Shown here: in pieces, positions 31,374 to 41,906 of the stretch
Layout of the letters: each line of letters opens with the position of its first letter
How positions within the stretch are numbered: the first letter of the stretch is position 1
Source of the DNA: Rhynchopus euleeides
Taxonomy: Eukaryota; Euglenozoa; Diplonemea; Diplonemida; Diplonemidae
Length of the DNA: 64,000 bases
Direction of reading: 5' to 3'
Assembly: GCA_963210315.1 (NCBI GenBank)
Contig: OY723254.1
Location: forward strand, 1-64,000
Program-made: the position numbers and the translations under genes
The notes under the pieces: generated by a model
Database searches by the model: none
What the model was told of the DNA's origin: nothing
What the model saw: the letters and a program-made list of their open reading frames with translations, nothing else

Positions 31374-32142
31374 CTACTCAATCCTGCACGCATCCTGTAG
31401 TACGGCCACCTCTGCCGTGGAGAGTCCCATGTACCCTCCAGCAGTCGCCCACCATTCGGTCAGGGCGGACTGACTCGGCGCTTGCGGGGTCTTCCCGCGT
31501 GCGAGGTGGTCCGCGAAGAAGCACGCGACGCACAGCGCCATGTTGGCTGTCCCAGCCAACCCCCCACTTCGCCCGCAGCGCCCCACACGCTGCGAGCACC
31601 TCACTCACGGCAGCAGTATTTGGCTGCATAGCTCTCAGTATTTCCCGTGCATGCAGCGCATGCATCCACAACTTTTGTGGATGCATCCACACACAGCCTG
31701 GAGCTCCGAAGCCCTGCATGCAGGCCTGCCTGCAGTGGATGAATGCCTGTATGCCTGCATGCATGGATGGATGGATGGATGCAATTTTCAGCCAAAAATC
31801 GAATTTGGCTGGGCGAGTAGTTGTCCAAAATCGCGAAATATCCCAAAAAATCGATTTTTTACAGAGGCCCAAAAACGTGTTCCTGGGTGAAAAATGGGCC
31901 CAAAAATCGGTTTTTCGACGTTTTTTGGTCAATTTTTGGGGTTTTCAGCGATTTTCCTGTGCCAAATCGAAAATCCATTTTTTGACATTTTCGGGCATCC
32001 CTGGATGCCGTGGATGCATGCATGGATGCATCCACACCATCCACGGCCCCACTGAGAGCTATGTTGGCTGTGAGTCAAACACTACTGCCTCTACCTGAGG
32101 CATGTTTTGTGTCGCAACAGTTGCGTCACATGTGTGACGCAT
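31374..32142 (-). CDS. Small gene (about 105 aa) split by a TIR element, unknown product
   Basis: In gene orientation, an ATG at 32142 (or 32103) opens a frame to the element's edge (PQVEAVVFDSQPN). Removing 31627-32063 plus one TTGGCTG copy continues it as TAAVSEVLAACGALRAKWG. One extra G in a six-G run at about 31555 then shifts the frame. Beyond it the other frame carries a similar helical sequence (NMALCVACFFADHLARG, YMGLSTAEVAVLQDACRIE) to a stop at 31374. So either the G-run is a sequence error or the gene is broken. Helical, no known domain. The gene call rests on coding-like composition and on the clean join. Confidence 0.35.
31627..32063. mobile_element. 437-bp MITE-like element with 13-bp TIRs and 7-bp target repeats
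   Basis: The left end CATAGCTCTCAGT (31627-31639) is repeated perfectly inverted at the right end (32051-32063). TTGGCTG lies directly outside both ends (31620-31626 and 32064-32070), as expected of a target-site duplication. The interior has GCATGCATCCAC-type palindromes near both ends and many A-runs; it encodes no transposase. It sits inside a short minus-strand reading frame. Confidence 0.85.
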
Positions 32143-32305
32143 CTGTGTGGAGTGTGTGTGGGTGTGCACGTGTGCGCTGCGGTATGATCAACCACCTGAT
32201 GGGGGCGGGAACACAACTCTTCTTGGGAGCTGCCAGGATCTGGCAAAAGGGGCGGGAAAGGGGCGCCGTATTCACAGCAGTGGTTTGGCAATGAACTCAC
32301 CCCAG

Positions 32306-32490
32306 TTCAGAGACCGGTAATGAAGAAGATGACTGGGAGGCACACACCATGTCCCACCCAGCGGGACCCCCACACCCCCACCCACCCATCGGGACCCCCC
32401 TCCTCGGGTGTTCCAAAAACCCTTTCTTTTGAATATTTGGAGTCTGTGCGGATCGCAGTGGGGTCATTATGGCCATGGGGTGCCTAATAC
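32306..32490. repeat. Dispersed repeat family around TTTGAATATTTGGA...GTGCGGATCG
   Basis: This block is similar to 49330-49490, to 49515-49640 and more distantly to 42800-42955. The shared core is TTTGAATATTTGG followed by CTGTGCGGATCG and GTGGGGTCA. The copies at 42.8 and 49.3-49.6 kb lie inside TIR elements; this one has no TIR that I could find. The family looks like a module carried by non-autonomous elements. Confidence 0.75.
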
Positions 32491-33830
32491 CGCACATTCC
32501 CTAAGGGAAGCAAGGCAACCCTCCCAACCCCAAAAAATCCGGCGCGAGTCGGGAGTCGGGAGTCGGCCTTATTTACACCCCTGGAGGGGGGTGGGGGGCG
32601 CGGGGGAAGGGCGTTTCCCTTCTATAAAGGAGAACTGAACAGAAGGAAAAATATAGGGGGCCAAAAAGACCCTGGCCCCTCCCCCGACCCAGGGGCTGTC
32701 GGAACATCGCTGTTCATTCATCAGGCTTTCAAGATATCAACAGAAATAGGGGTGGGGACTGCTGCTTTCTGCATACAGCACATGCGATGGGGAAACAGCT
32801 GCGTTGGAGGAAGGGGCGTGTGGTGGACCCATATAGTCAGATAGTCAGACTCACTTTGCTGGCGGGGGGGAGAGAGGGGCGAGTGGTGTGCGGGGTAGGG
32901 GGGGGTGGGGTGGGAGGGGGGGACCCACAGCCACGACAATACGGGGCAGCTTCGTGGAGGTCGCCCCACCCTCACCCCCCCCTCCCCCTTCCCCCCGCGG
33001 CTCCGCTCGATCCCAGGCTGATCCCAGTGTGGCGGGGCTTCGCTCAGAAGTTGATAGCGTATCGGGGGGCTTCGATCAGATATGCAGGGAAGTGAGACAA
33101 GGCGAGCCGCCTCACAACACAACACTTGGATGTGAAGTGACACAGCAGTTGACACACAGTGTACCGCACAGAGCGAAGGCCCCCCGATAGACAGCCGGTA
33201 TAGTGATTGTGACAGCGGTCTCTCATGGACTTCTGTCCGGTTCGCATCCATGCAGAGCTGCTAATCCAACATTGCCAACGCTCAGAAGTGCGTCGCGTGA
33301 GTGAGTCGCCTCATCACAGAAATGGTGCCGCACCGACACTGTTTGACACAGAGCGAAAGTCTCCATTTGGGGGTGGGGTGGGGGATTGGGGGGGGGGGGG
33401 GGGGGGCGCCTCCGCAGTGAGGCGGTGCAAATCGCTTGCCTGCGGTCAGACAGCCACAGGAGCGTGGAGCCACAGACACAAGAAATAACTACATCGCATG
33501 TACATAGGGTCATTGGCGGGGCGGGGCATAGTGGGAGTCGGAACGTGGCTGCTGGGCCACCTCTTTGGAAAAAACAATTCTACGTGTTGGGGGAGAGAGG
33601 GGGTGGTGGTGGTGGTGGTGGTGGTGGTGGTGGTGGTGGTGGTGGTGGTGGTGGTGGTGGTGGGGTCTGAAGCGGGGTTCAGGGGGGGGGGGGGGGCGCA
33701 CTTGATGTGGCTCCGCTCCCTCTCCCAGATTTCGCATCGGGTGGGGCGGATCGGGGGTCGGGGGACTCAGGGCACGCATCATCACACCCCTCCCCCTCCC
33801 CCCCCTCCCCGCCCCCTCCGACCCGCTGCT
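32491..33830. other. G-rich low-complexity intergenic region with (GGT)n
   Basis: It contains long G and C runs and an uninterrupted (GGT) array of about 20 units at 33602-33662. The poly-Gly/poly-Val/poly-His frames across the array are trivial translations. No gene is supported here. Confidence 0.6.
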
Positions 33831-34391
33831 CTATTTGTCGTCTGCGCTTGCCGTTGCTGCTGCTGCCGTGCGGAGGTTGATGCCGAGCGAGTCGAGCGAC
33901 TTGTCGATGGACATGTCCCCCTCTCCTGTGCCCCAGTCGATCATCTTGGTCACCAGGGTGGGCTTCGACGTCAGGACGTTCCTTGCCAGGCGGTGGATGT
34001 GGATGTTCTCAGGGGGCTCCTGATTCAGGCTCTCGCTGTCGTACGCAACGTTGACGTAGTACCCGATGCGGAGGAACTCCTGCTCTTTGTACGACACGCA
34101 GATCAGCATCACCGCCACAGACAGGAGGTCCTCAGGAGGGATCCGCTTCCAGTTTGCTGCATCGTGTTCAAAGACGAACTCGTTGGCACCGACAGCAAGA
34201 GGCCCGACCTCGCATTCCTCCAGCACTTCGTCGAAGGCATTTGAGCTGCTGGAGCCGATCCAGATGGCCTTAAATTCGACGTCGCTGTCGAGCTGCTCCA
34301 GCACGTCAAGCCGGATGCGCCACTGGTAGGAGTCGGTGAAGTGCGCCGGGTTTGGCGACACCAACTCAATCTCCGACAAGTTGATACTCAT
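33831..34391 (-). CDS. ASF1: Histone H3/H4 chaperone ASF1 (186 aa)
   Basis: ATG at 34391, directly after an AG in a pyrimidine-rich context, gives the family's usual N-terminus. The whole conserved core is present. Examples are VSPNPAHFTDSYQWRIRLDV, DVEFKAIWIGSS, VGPLAVGANEFVFEHDAANW, the strand VAVMLICVSYKEQEFLRIGYYVNVAY (close to the family's TCTYRGQEFIRVGYYVN) and HRLARNVLTSKP. A short acidic/Ala-rich tail follows. ASF1 carries H3-H4 dimers to CAF-1 and HIRA in nucleosome assembly. The length matches small ASF1 proteins and no intron is needed. The open frame upstream of the chosen ATG is low-complexity. Confidence 0.93.
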   Translation of the reverse strand: MSINLSEIELVSPNPAHFTDSYQWRIRLDVLEQLDSDVEFKAIWIGSSSSNAFDEVLEECEVGPLAVGANEFVFEHDAANWKRIPPEDLLSVAVMLICVSYKEQEFLRIGYYVNVAYDSESLNQEPPENIHIHRLARNVLTSKPTLVTKMIDWGTGEGDMSIDKSLDSLGINLRTAAAATASADDK

Positions 34392-34717
34392 CTGGGATGG
34401 GGCAACCTGTGAGGAGGGCTGGGGGGTGTGTGTCTGGGTCAGATCAGTCAGCTGAGTCAGAGCCTGCGCTGCATGCCTCCTTGGCAGAAAGGGGGGTGGG
34501 GAGTGGGGGGGGGGCGAGCGACGGGTGTCTGCCTGAGGTTCAAACACGCATTCAGAGTCACAGCGGAGAAGAGAAAGACTGGACAATGCCGGTTACGGGA
34601 GGAGGACGCTCGTTCACACGTGGGAAATATGTTCCGCTCTTTCGAAGGATTGCTGCCTCGAACGAACAGGTAAAATGAAGAAATACCAATATACAAATCA
34701 TGAGAGTTGAGCACAGG

Positions 34718-37296
34718 TCACATGTTATCACTGAGGAGGCGTGGTGCGTGAAGCATCTTCACGCCTGCGTTGCATTCAGGTGGCACACCCACCTGAGGGA
34801 AGATCAACTGCATCGGCGACCATATCGGAATGCTGGACTGGAATGGTGTGGGGTCGCTGTTAACGCGGAAGATGCTCAGGATTGCTGCAGTCTGGGATAG
34901 TGCCAGCCGTATCGTCACCTCTGCTGCGCTGCCAACGACGGTGTCGACCCAGCGCCCACCACCGACACCAAAACCGACGCGCGCCCCCTCCTCACAGCCT
35001 GTGATGCGGAACGTCCACTGCCACATGCCGTACCCAGCGATGGGCTGTCCATAAGAGTACACCTTCCGCGAGCTGTCAACATCGGCCTCCGTCGACGGTG
35101 CCCGTTGAAACGCGGCGAGGCGGCCTGGGCCCTCCTCAACGTACACCTCCTCCTCGATGCACACAGGCGCGTCGACCCATTCCACCCCGTTGCTGCACTG
35201 CCACGCAGAAACGCAGTCAGGGGTGCCGCCCTTGTGGGGGTCCTTGCTGGCCAGGATCCCCTCGTCATTCAGCAGGCCGCTCGCATGTTCCGAAAACATC
35301 CACCCGCCGCGCGCGTCGGTGAAGAGCCTGCATGCCCCGTTGGTGTACAACTGATGGCCTCGGTGATCCCCTTCCGCCTCGTACGTCCCATTCAGCTGAG
35401 GGATGCGGTCGCAGGACACCACCATGTTGCCGGTAGGCGCGACCCGCTCGGCTTCAATGTGCACAAGGTAGCGCGGGAGGGACGGCAGCCGCGCGAGATA
35501 GTGGCGCCCATGCCACGGCTTCGAGGCGCGCTTCACAGTGAAGGAGCACGAGTAGGAGTCGACACCGGGGGTGAAAGACTTCGCGGCGAGCTGCCTGCGG
35601 CTGTTCTTCTTCGCGGCCACCTTCACCGCCTTGCTGTTGCCCACCGCCACCTCGCACAGCAGCAGGCAGAAGCCCTGCCCTGGCTCGGGCCTCTTGGACA
35701 CCACAGCGCCTGAGGAGAAGAGCGTCTCACCCGGCAGGCCCTCCGTGACGCAGCGCAGAAAGGACTTCATCCGCAGCGGGTTGTGGTAGAGCACCTTCGC
35801 AGCTCGCGAGCCTTTCCGCTTCTGATAGGCCTCCTTCACCCGGCTGCTGCAGAGGGCTTCGACAACACGCACGATGTTGAAGCGGCAGTCGCGTGACTTG
35901 CTGATGCACGACTCACTCACCTGCTCAGCAATCGTCTTGAAAAGGGCACTCGACGGAGGCAGGTCTCTGTAATAGGCACCCTCACCAACAGGCAACAGTG
36001 CCTCACCCTCACTGCAGTCAGGGATGATGCTGCTTGACGACAGTGTTGCGGCAAGCGGCGTCTCTGGGGCAATGGTATTGACGGCAGTGTTGGTCAGCGA
36101 GGGGGCGGACGACATGAACATCGACGGCGGGGGCACTGAGACAGACAGGAGGGAGCGTGACTGGGCAGAAGAAGGCTCCGAGGCACCGCGTTTGACATCG
36201 AACCACAACGCGCAGAGGCACAGACCCTCCACTGTGGTGTAGCCGAGGTCCCTGCAGTACGGCACAAAGTCAGAGCTCTTGATGTCGTGCGGATGATGGC
36301 CTCGCTCCATGAAGTCTGCCCAGAGCGTCGCAGACGTGACATGGCCCTTGCGGAATGAACCCGAGGTCCTCGCCAGCGACGCCTTCGAGAGGGGCGCCGC
36401 CTTCCACCGAGCAGCAGTCTCCTTGACGGAGGGCGAGTACCCCGCTGGTGCAGGGAGAGGGGTAGGTGCGGGCGACTGCACGCCACGTGGAGTGTTGGTC
36501 GATGCGTCCAGAACGAGCCGGGGGATTTCAGCGTCCCTCAGGGGCGTCGCCCTGGGGGCGGGAGAGGGCTCGGCTGATGGGGGTGTCCGGGGGGTCTGGT
36601 CGGTCCCGACAGAGGCGTCGACCATGGGTGCTTTCGGCGAGCCGCTGTCACGGGATACCGATGTCGATGTCGGTGTCGAGTTGGCTTCGTGAAAAGTGAC
36701 GCGCATGTCCTTCTTGTCGCCCGCATCTGCGCCTTTCTTCTTCTTCTCGCTCTTCGGCTTCTTCGCCTTGACGGGGGTGGTGGGGTTGTCTGCTTCCCGC
36801 TTCGCGCCGTCGCTGATCCCGTTCTGCCGAGCCTTCTTGCTCTTCTCCTTCTTCTCCTTCTTCTTCTTGCGATCATCAGGAGCCTCAACCGTGTCCGGTG
36901 TTGTGGTGTTGGTTGTGGTTCCCGTATCGTCCTCCTTCGCCCCGTGTTCGACCCCATCGAGGGTGTCTGTGATTGAAGTGTCGAAGTCGGGCTTCTCGGT
37001 GTTGAGAGGAGACATGGCGTTGACGGGAAGCGTGGCTTTGAAATTCACAGAGGCGTCACATGTCAGCGACATGTCGAGGTTTTCATCAGGAAATTCCACC
37101 AAGTGGCGCGGTGTCGGGGCTGGCGCTGTCGAAGCCACATCGAAGTCACTGATAGTCGGGAGGCGCAGCTGAGGAACAGCGGGGTGGTTCAGGGACGTCT
37201 GTGGAATAATTCGGTGGAATGGCTGCTGCCTGGGCACGGGCATACCTCGCGGGACGGGCCCGCTTCCGGGCTCTGCACCGTCAGCTGGGGGGTCAT
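34718..37296 (-). CDS. Multidomain protein with possible degenerate PARP-like and SPRY-like regions (about 843 aa)
   Basis: Exon 1 is 37296-37246 and exon 2 is 37198-34718. The 47-bp intron 37199-37245 (GTATGC...CCACAG) explains why the apparent ATG at 37243 is really a splice donor. The first 250 residues are disordered, with a Lys-rich stretch (KKKKEKKEKSKKAR) like a nuclear signal. The middle region (FNIVRVVEAL, VLYHNPLRMKSFL, GFCLLLCEVAVGNSKAV, LPRYLVHIEAE) resembles the order of motifs in PARP catalytic domains. The Gly after His and the catalytic Glu are not evident, so it would be inactive. Then come a repeat-like Trp-rich segment (LNGTYEAEGDHRGHQLYTN) and a SPRY-like end (MWQWTFRITG, ARVGFGVGGG). 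Both domain names are tentative. Confidence 0.6.
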
Positions 37297-37479
37297 ATCA
37301 CTGACAGGCACAGGCACAGGCACTGGAACTGGCACAGGGCGCTGGCCTGGAGATCTCCGCAAGTCACTGCGCTGCGTCGAACGGAAATCCTCAGTGTCGC
37401 TGCGGGGTGGGAATGGTGGTTTCGTGGTACTCAAGGTATTCGCACCCCCGGGGACACCAACTGGATGTTGTGCGAAACA

Positions 37480-40400
37480 TCACAAGCAAAGAACATACCC
37501 AAACTCAGAGCGATCGCCATCGCCAAACAACTCTTCTTGAAACATCATGCACCAGTGCACAGACGCTGCAAGAGCCACAAGCACAACGGGCGCAGGGTCC
37601 TGATCATCCATGATGTGACGCGAGCTGTGCCGCCGGATGAACTGCTGACTCAGCTGCCGGATGAACCGCGCCATGGCCTGCGGCGGGGGCGCCAGCTGGC
37701 TCCCCCGCTTCTCCAGCGTCCGCCCCGACCCCCCAGACACGTGCGACATCCTGCCCCGCGTGTCGTTCAGATCCGAGCCCTCGCCGTCGCTCTGCACCAT
37801 CTCGGCACGGCCCCACGGCGCGCTCTCCCCGCTGCCCCGCCTCTCAGACGCGTGGTCCAGCGAGCCATGCCGCGACACCTCGGAGCCGACCTGCGAGATG
37901 GAGGGGCGCCGCAGCGCATGCGTGTCTGGGCTCTTCGGGGGCTTCCCGATGTTCACAACAGACAGCACCTTCGAGAGCGTCGTCAGAAGCGAACGCGACG
38001 ACTCCATCCGCGCCGGGTTCGGCGTCGTCGGGGTCACCGGCTTGCTCTGCACGCGGCTCTCCGAAGGGGCCTTCTGCGACAGCAACTCGTCGGCAGCCAG
38101 CCCTGGGGAGCTCAGCGCAGTGGGCGTGGCAGGGAAGTCCAGAGGACGCCGCATCGGGGAGCGCACGCTGCCCTGCAGCAGCTTGCCGAAGAGCAGGACC
38201 TCCCTCCCCGCCCCTTCATCGCACGTCGAGTGCGTCCGCACGCTGCGCATACCAGGGATCTCCAGATGCGTAGGCTTCGGCAGCTCACCCCCTGCCGTGT
38301 CGATGCGCGTCAGCCAGTCGGACGTGCGCCTCCGCACATCGTCCTGCCCTGCCTGCCCTGCACTCTGCCCCCGCGTGAAGGAGGGGCTCCGCCCCCTGGC
38401 AGGCTGCAGCTGTCCGCTGGACAGGCGCCGCGGAGGCGGCGGCGGAGCGGGGCTTTGTTGTTCCTCGGCAGCGCGCCTGCCCTGCACCTCCATCAGCAGG
38501 CTTTTGACGCTCGCCCGGCGCCGCGCAGCCTCGTCTGCAGGGTGGGAGTTGATCGAGCGGCTCTTGGCGGAGCTCTTCTCGCTGCAGCGGATCTCCTGCG
38601 GGGGCGCCGCAGAGAACGACACCTTCAGCGCGCTGCTCTCGCGCTGCAGCGCAGGGGACTTCGTGGAGCTGTTGAAGAAGGGGCTCTTGAAGGAGGGGAA
38701 GGCGGAGAACACCCCCGACATCACCGAGTTCTTCCGCAACGCGCTTTTGGGTGTGGTGGGTTCTGCCGCTGCCACCTCCGCCGCAGCAACGGGGGGTGCA
38801 GGCGCAGAGAGGCTGCGTGTGGCGGCAGCGCCGGGCGCCAGCTGTGAGGGCAGCGACCCCTGGCGCTCGGACACGCGCGCCAGCAGCCGCGCTGCGCTGA
38901 AGCGCCTCTCGATACCGCCAGCAGGCCCAGCCTGCGGTTGGGTGTGGTTGGGGGGTGCTGCAGGGGCAGCGGATGCGGCGGCGTGGCGGGCACCTGGTGT
39001 GGGGTTGGCAAACCCGGGCAGGCCTTGGGCACCGCGTGCAGCGCCCGGGCGCACCTTGGTGCTGCCGGCAGGCGGTTGGCTGGCGGAGCGCTGCCCCAGC
39101 AGGGCAGAGGGGGCCGCAGGCCTGACGTGGGGCCGCGTGGCAGGGGCTGGTGCGGTGGGGTGGGGGGTGTGCTGCGTGGCTGTGCCCCCTGCCACGACAG
39201 GTGTTGGCGGCACGCTGAGCTGCAGGGGCGACGGCGGGAGCATCTTGATGGAGGCACGCGACACGCCCACATCCGCGAGGGGGTTGACGCCGCCGCCGCC
39301 TCGCTGGCCTGCAGGGGGTGCACCGACACCCCTGCCGACCCCGGGGGCGGGCGCGCTGTGCCCAGCGCCCGCACGCCCAGCGGGGCGCACCGCTGCAGGG
39401 ACACCCGCCCACATGGCGGGTACCTTGGCCTGTGCGGCGCTGGGGACGGCAGCAGGCCTTGCAGGAGCAGCAGCAGCGGTGGGCCTGCCTTGGGGCAAGG
39501 GGGGCTGTGCCGCCCGACCCCGCCCGGGCGCCACACCAGGAGCAGCACCCTTGGGGCCCCACGGCACAGGCTGTTGCTTCTGCTGCTGCTGCTGCGGTGC
39601 TGCGGCGATACCCTTCGGTCCGCCGCGCGGCTGCTGTGGGGGCGCAGCGCCGACTGGCGCTGCGGGAGCACCCCCACCCGCCTGCCCCGCCCCTGTGAGG
39701 GCGGCAAGCATGCCCGGCATGCCGCGCCCCCTGCTGCTGCTGATGCCCTGCATCGGGTTCACAGGCACAGCCGCAGGCGGCACCACCCCACGCCCCCTGG
39801 CCACGGCGCCACCCTGCTGCACTGCAGCAGGGGCTTGCAGCACACCAGCAGGCACACCTCTTTCTCTTCCTCTGCCGGCGCCGCTGGCAGACCCCTGGCT
39901 GTGCTGCAGGTGGCTGAGGGGCGGCTGCCCGACAGCGGGGACAGAGCGGGTGTGTGCTGCCGGCATGCCGACCCGAGGCTGATGGAATGGCTGCTGCTGG
40001 CCCGCAGCGCCCTGCAGGATTGCAGCTGCTGCGCCCCTGCCCCTCCCACCAGGCACCACGGCGGGCACGGCTGTGGCTGTGGCAGGGGGCGCAGGTGCCT
40101 GCTCAGGCACCTCGCTGGGAACGGCTGCGAGCTGCTCGGGGATAGGCAGTGCAGGGGCTGCAGGCCTCTCGATGCTGAGGCCCAGAAGGTCGGGCTCCAG
40201 CGCAAGATTCTGGTAGGTCTCAGGGAAGTCCCGCACACGTGTGGGCGACGCGAAGGTGGCAGCAGGGGACATGTCGGTGGCCGACACCTCCTGCGGGCCA
40301 GCCAAAGGCGTGATCACCAGGCCGAGGTCGGCCGTCGCTTTGAAGAACGCCGACCCCTTGCGGGACCCAATGCGCGGCGGTGTCGGGGCCTCATCGTCGT

Positions 40401-40593
40401 CTGACTTGTCCGACTCTGCCATCGAGAGGATACGCTCCGCATCCGGGAGGATGATGGACCGTGTCCTCTCGATGGCATCGATACCTGGAACCTCCAGGTC
40501 GTCATACTCGTCGTTGTCGCATGCTCCGAGCTTTGTTGCATTGTCAACTGCAGGCTGATCGGCAGGTAGATTCAGGCTCGTTATCGGCGACAT
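37480..40593 (-). CDS. Large Pro/Ala/Gly-rich disordered protein (about 1037 aa), unknown
   Basis: ATG at 40593. The protein is almost entirely low-complexity. An acidic start (CDNDEYDDLEVPG) is followed by many RGRG-type motifs in the first 400 residues (GGRGRGAAAA, GRGRERG, SRGRGMPG), Pro/Ala/Gln tracts, and then Ser/Arg-rich stretches with potential phosphosites (SRSLLTTLSKVLSVV). RG motifs suggest RNA binding, but no folded domain is recognised. At the 3' end GTATGTT...CATCCAG (37461-37498, 38 bp) could be an intron. If so, the last residues change and the stop moves to 37391. Confidence 0.65.
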   Translation of the reverse strand: MSPITSLNLPADQPAVDNATKLGACDNDEYDDLEVPGIDAIERTRSIILPDAERILSMAESDKSDDDEAPTPPRIGSRKGSAFFKATADLGLVITPLAGPQEVSATDMSPAATFASPTRVRDFPETYQNLALEPDLLGLSIERPAAPALPIPEQLAAVPSEVPEQAPAPPATATAVPAVVPGGRGRGAAAAILQGAAGQQQPFHQPRVGMPAAHTRSVPAVGQPPLSHLQHSQGSASGAGRGRERGVPAGVLQAPAAVQQGGAVARGRGVVPPAAVPVNPMQGISSSRGRGMPGMLAALTGAGQAGGGAPAAPVGAAPPQQPRGGPKGIAAAPQQQQQKQQPVPWGPKGAAPGVAPGRGRAAQPPLPQGRPTAAAAPARPAAVPSAAQAKVPAMWAGVPAAVRPAGRAGAGHSAPAPGVGRGVGAPPAGQRGGGGVNPLADVGVSRASIKMLPPSPLQLSVPPTPVVAGGTATQHTPHPTAPAPATRPHVRPAAPSALLGQRSASQPPAGSTKVRPGAARGAQGLPGFANPTPGARHAAASAAPAAPPNHTQPQAGPAGGIERRFSAARLLARVSERQGSLPSQLAPGAAATRSLSAPAPPVAAAEVAAAEPTTPKSALRKNSVMSGVFSAFPSFKSPFFNSSTKSPALQRESSALKVSFSAAPPQEIRCSEKSSAKSRSINSHPADEAARRRASVKSLLMEVQGRRAAEEQQSPAPPPPPRRLSSGQLQPARGRSPSFTRGQSAGQAGQDDVRRRTSDWLTRIDTAGGELPKPTHLEIPGMRSVRTHSTCDEGAGREVLLFGKLLQGSVRSPMRRPLDFPATPTALSSPGLAADELLSQKAPSESRVQSKPVTPTTPNPARMESSRSLLTTLSKVLSVVNIGKPPKSPDTHALRRPSISQVGSEVSRHGSLDHASERRGSGESAPWGRAEMVQSDGEGSDLNDTRGRMSHVSGGSGRTLEKRGSQLAPPPQAMARFIRQLSQQFIRRHSSRHIMDDQDPAPVVLVALAASVHWCMMFQEELFGDGDRSEFGYVLCL

Positions 40594-41023
40594 GAAAGAC
40601 CGGTGCTGACGCAGCGCATTTTGTAGCGCCCTGTTCTGTAAGTGGATCGGGAGTGGCTGGTGTCGATCAGAGACACAGCATGTGGAGACCGGAGAAAACA
40701 AACAATACTCTTCAGGCCTGTGCCGAGAGAGCAATGCGGTGCGTAGGTCGGAGTTGAATGGGGAGGGGGGCGGGGTGGTGTTGCGGTTGGGATGATGCGC
40801 GCTGCGGTGTATTATTTTTCAGTTCGTTCGCGATGAGCTTTTCACTACTCCTTTGATCCAGACCGGCACCGGAGGCCAGGCAACGTGTTGATGGGTGCGA
40901 TCACACAGCAGGGTACCTCGCGCGTTGTGCACCAATCGCCACAACGCCGGGTTTGACAATGAATAGAACCGAAAGACCAACCCCCCCCCACACCCCACAC
41001 CCCCAACCCCCTCCCCCCCCGCC

Positions 41024-41901
41024 CTAGATGAGGTCGCTGTCATCATCATCGTCCTCCTGCTCCTCACCTTCCTCACCCTCTTCGCCTTCTTCCATCTCCT
41101 CGCCCTCCTCCTCCTCCTCCAGGTCCTCCTCTGCTGCTGCCTCTGCTGCTGCAGCTGCGCCACCCCCCTTGCGCTCATCCACCCGACGCATCAGTGTTGC
41201 CACAGACGAATCCAGCGCGATGAACAGCGCTTCCGCGAAGACGCCGTATCTGGAAAAGGGTGTGTGGGTGTGTTTGAGAAGGCGCAACTCAAGGAAGCGG
41301 GGGTGAAAACAGGAGGGGCAGAAACCGTCTGTTTTGTTCAGGATGAATGTGACAAGAAGAGGGTTCAAGGTAGGGTTCGCGCCCCGCAAACCCCGTGGCA
41401 GATTGTTGCTTTGGCATACCCGAGCCCAATCACGTCTGTCGGGTCCTTCCCCCAGATAAACATCTCCCACTTCTGCCCCTTGATGCCCATTTTCGCGAAG
41501 CGTGCCTTCCTGCCGGTGATGGTCGGGGTGCGGCCCATCGCCTTCGACAGCAGCTCGTGGTGCTCCTTGGTGAGTTCTCTCAGCGCCTTGCCTTCGGGAA
41601 GCTCCTTCACAGTGCGCGGCAGCGACTCATCCAGCCACTGCTTTCTCAGCCGTGCCATCGCGGCGCATCTCGCCGGGTCCTCCGGAGGCGCCTCCATCAC
41701 CACTTCCACGGCGGCACCGCCGTTGCGCCCCCGCTGCACCTTCTCCTCCACCTGCTTCGACTTGCGCATCCTCTTGGTTGCCATCTGCAGAGGCGCCAGT
41801 GCCTCCTCATGGCCCCTGATCCGCTTCAGACTCGGCTTCGCAACCGACACAGGCACAGCGCTCTGCACCTTTAAGCGGTCCGCAATTTTTTTACCGGGCA
41901 T
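41024..41901 (-). CDS. Basic protein with acidic C-terminal tail, two exons (about 235 aa), unknown
   Basis: Exons 41901-41420 and 41249-41024 are joined across a 170-bp intron (41250-41419, GTATGCC...TTCCAG) that keeps the frame. The N-terminus is Lys/Arg-rich (MPGKKIADRLK, MATKRMRKSKQVEEK). The central segment is probably folded (TGRKARFAKMGIKGQKWEMF, GLGYGVFAEALFIALDSSVA). The end is a run of Glu/Asp (EEEEEGEEMEEGEEGEEG), as in many nucleolar or histone-binding proteins. No family assigned. Its ATG overlaps the flanking repeat of the TIR element at 41907-43087, which therefore sits in the presumed 5' UTR. Confidence 0.65.
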
Positions 41902-41906
41902 TGTGT

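Noticed and set aside
33498..33785. Poly-Val, poly-Gly and poly-His frames
   Set aside because: They are translations of a (GGT)n microsatellite with no conserved flanks.
37241..37243. ATG at 37243 as start of the PARP-like/SPRY-like protein
   Set aside because: It lies inside GAG|GTATGCC, a perfect donor with a matching CCACAG acceptor 47 bp on; splicing joins an upstream exon with its own ATG in frame.
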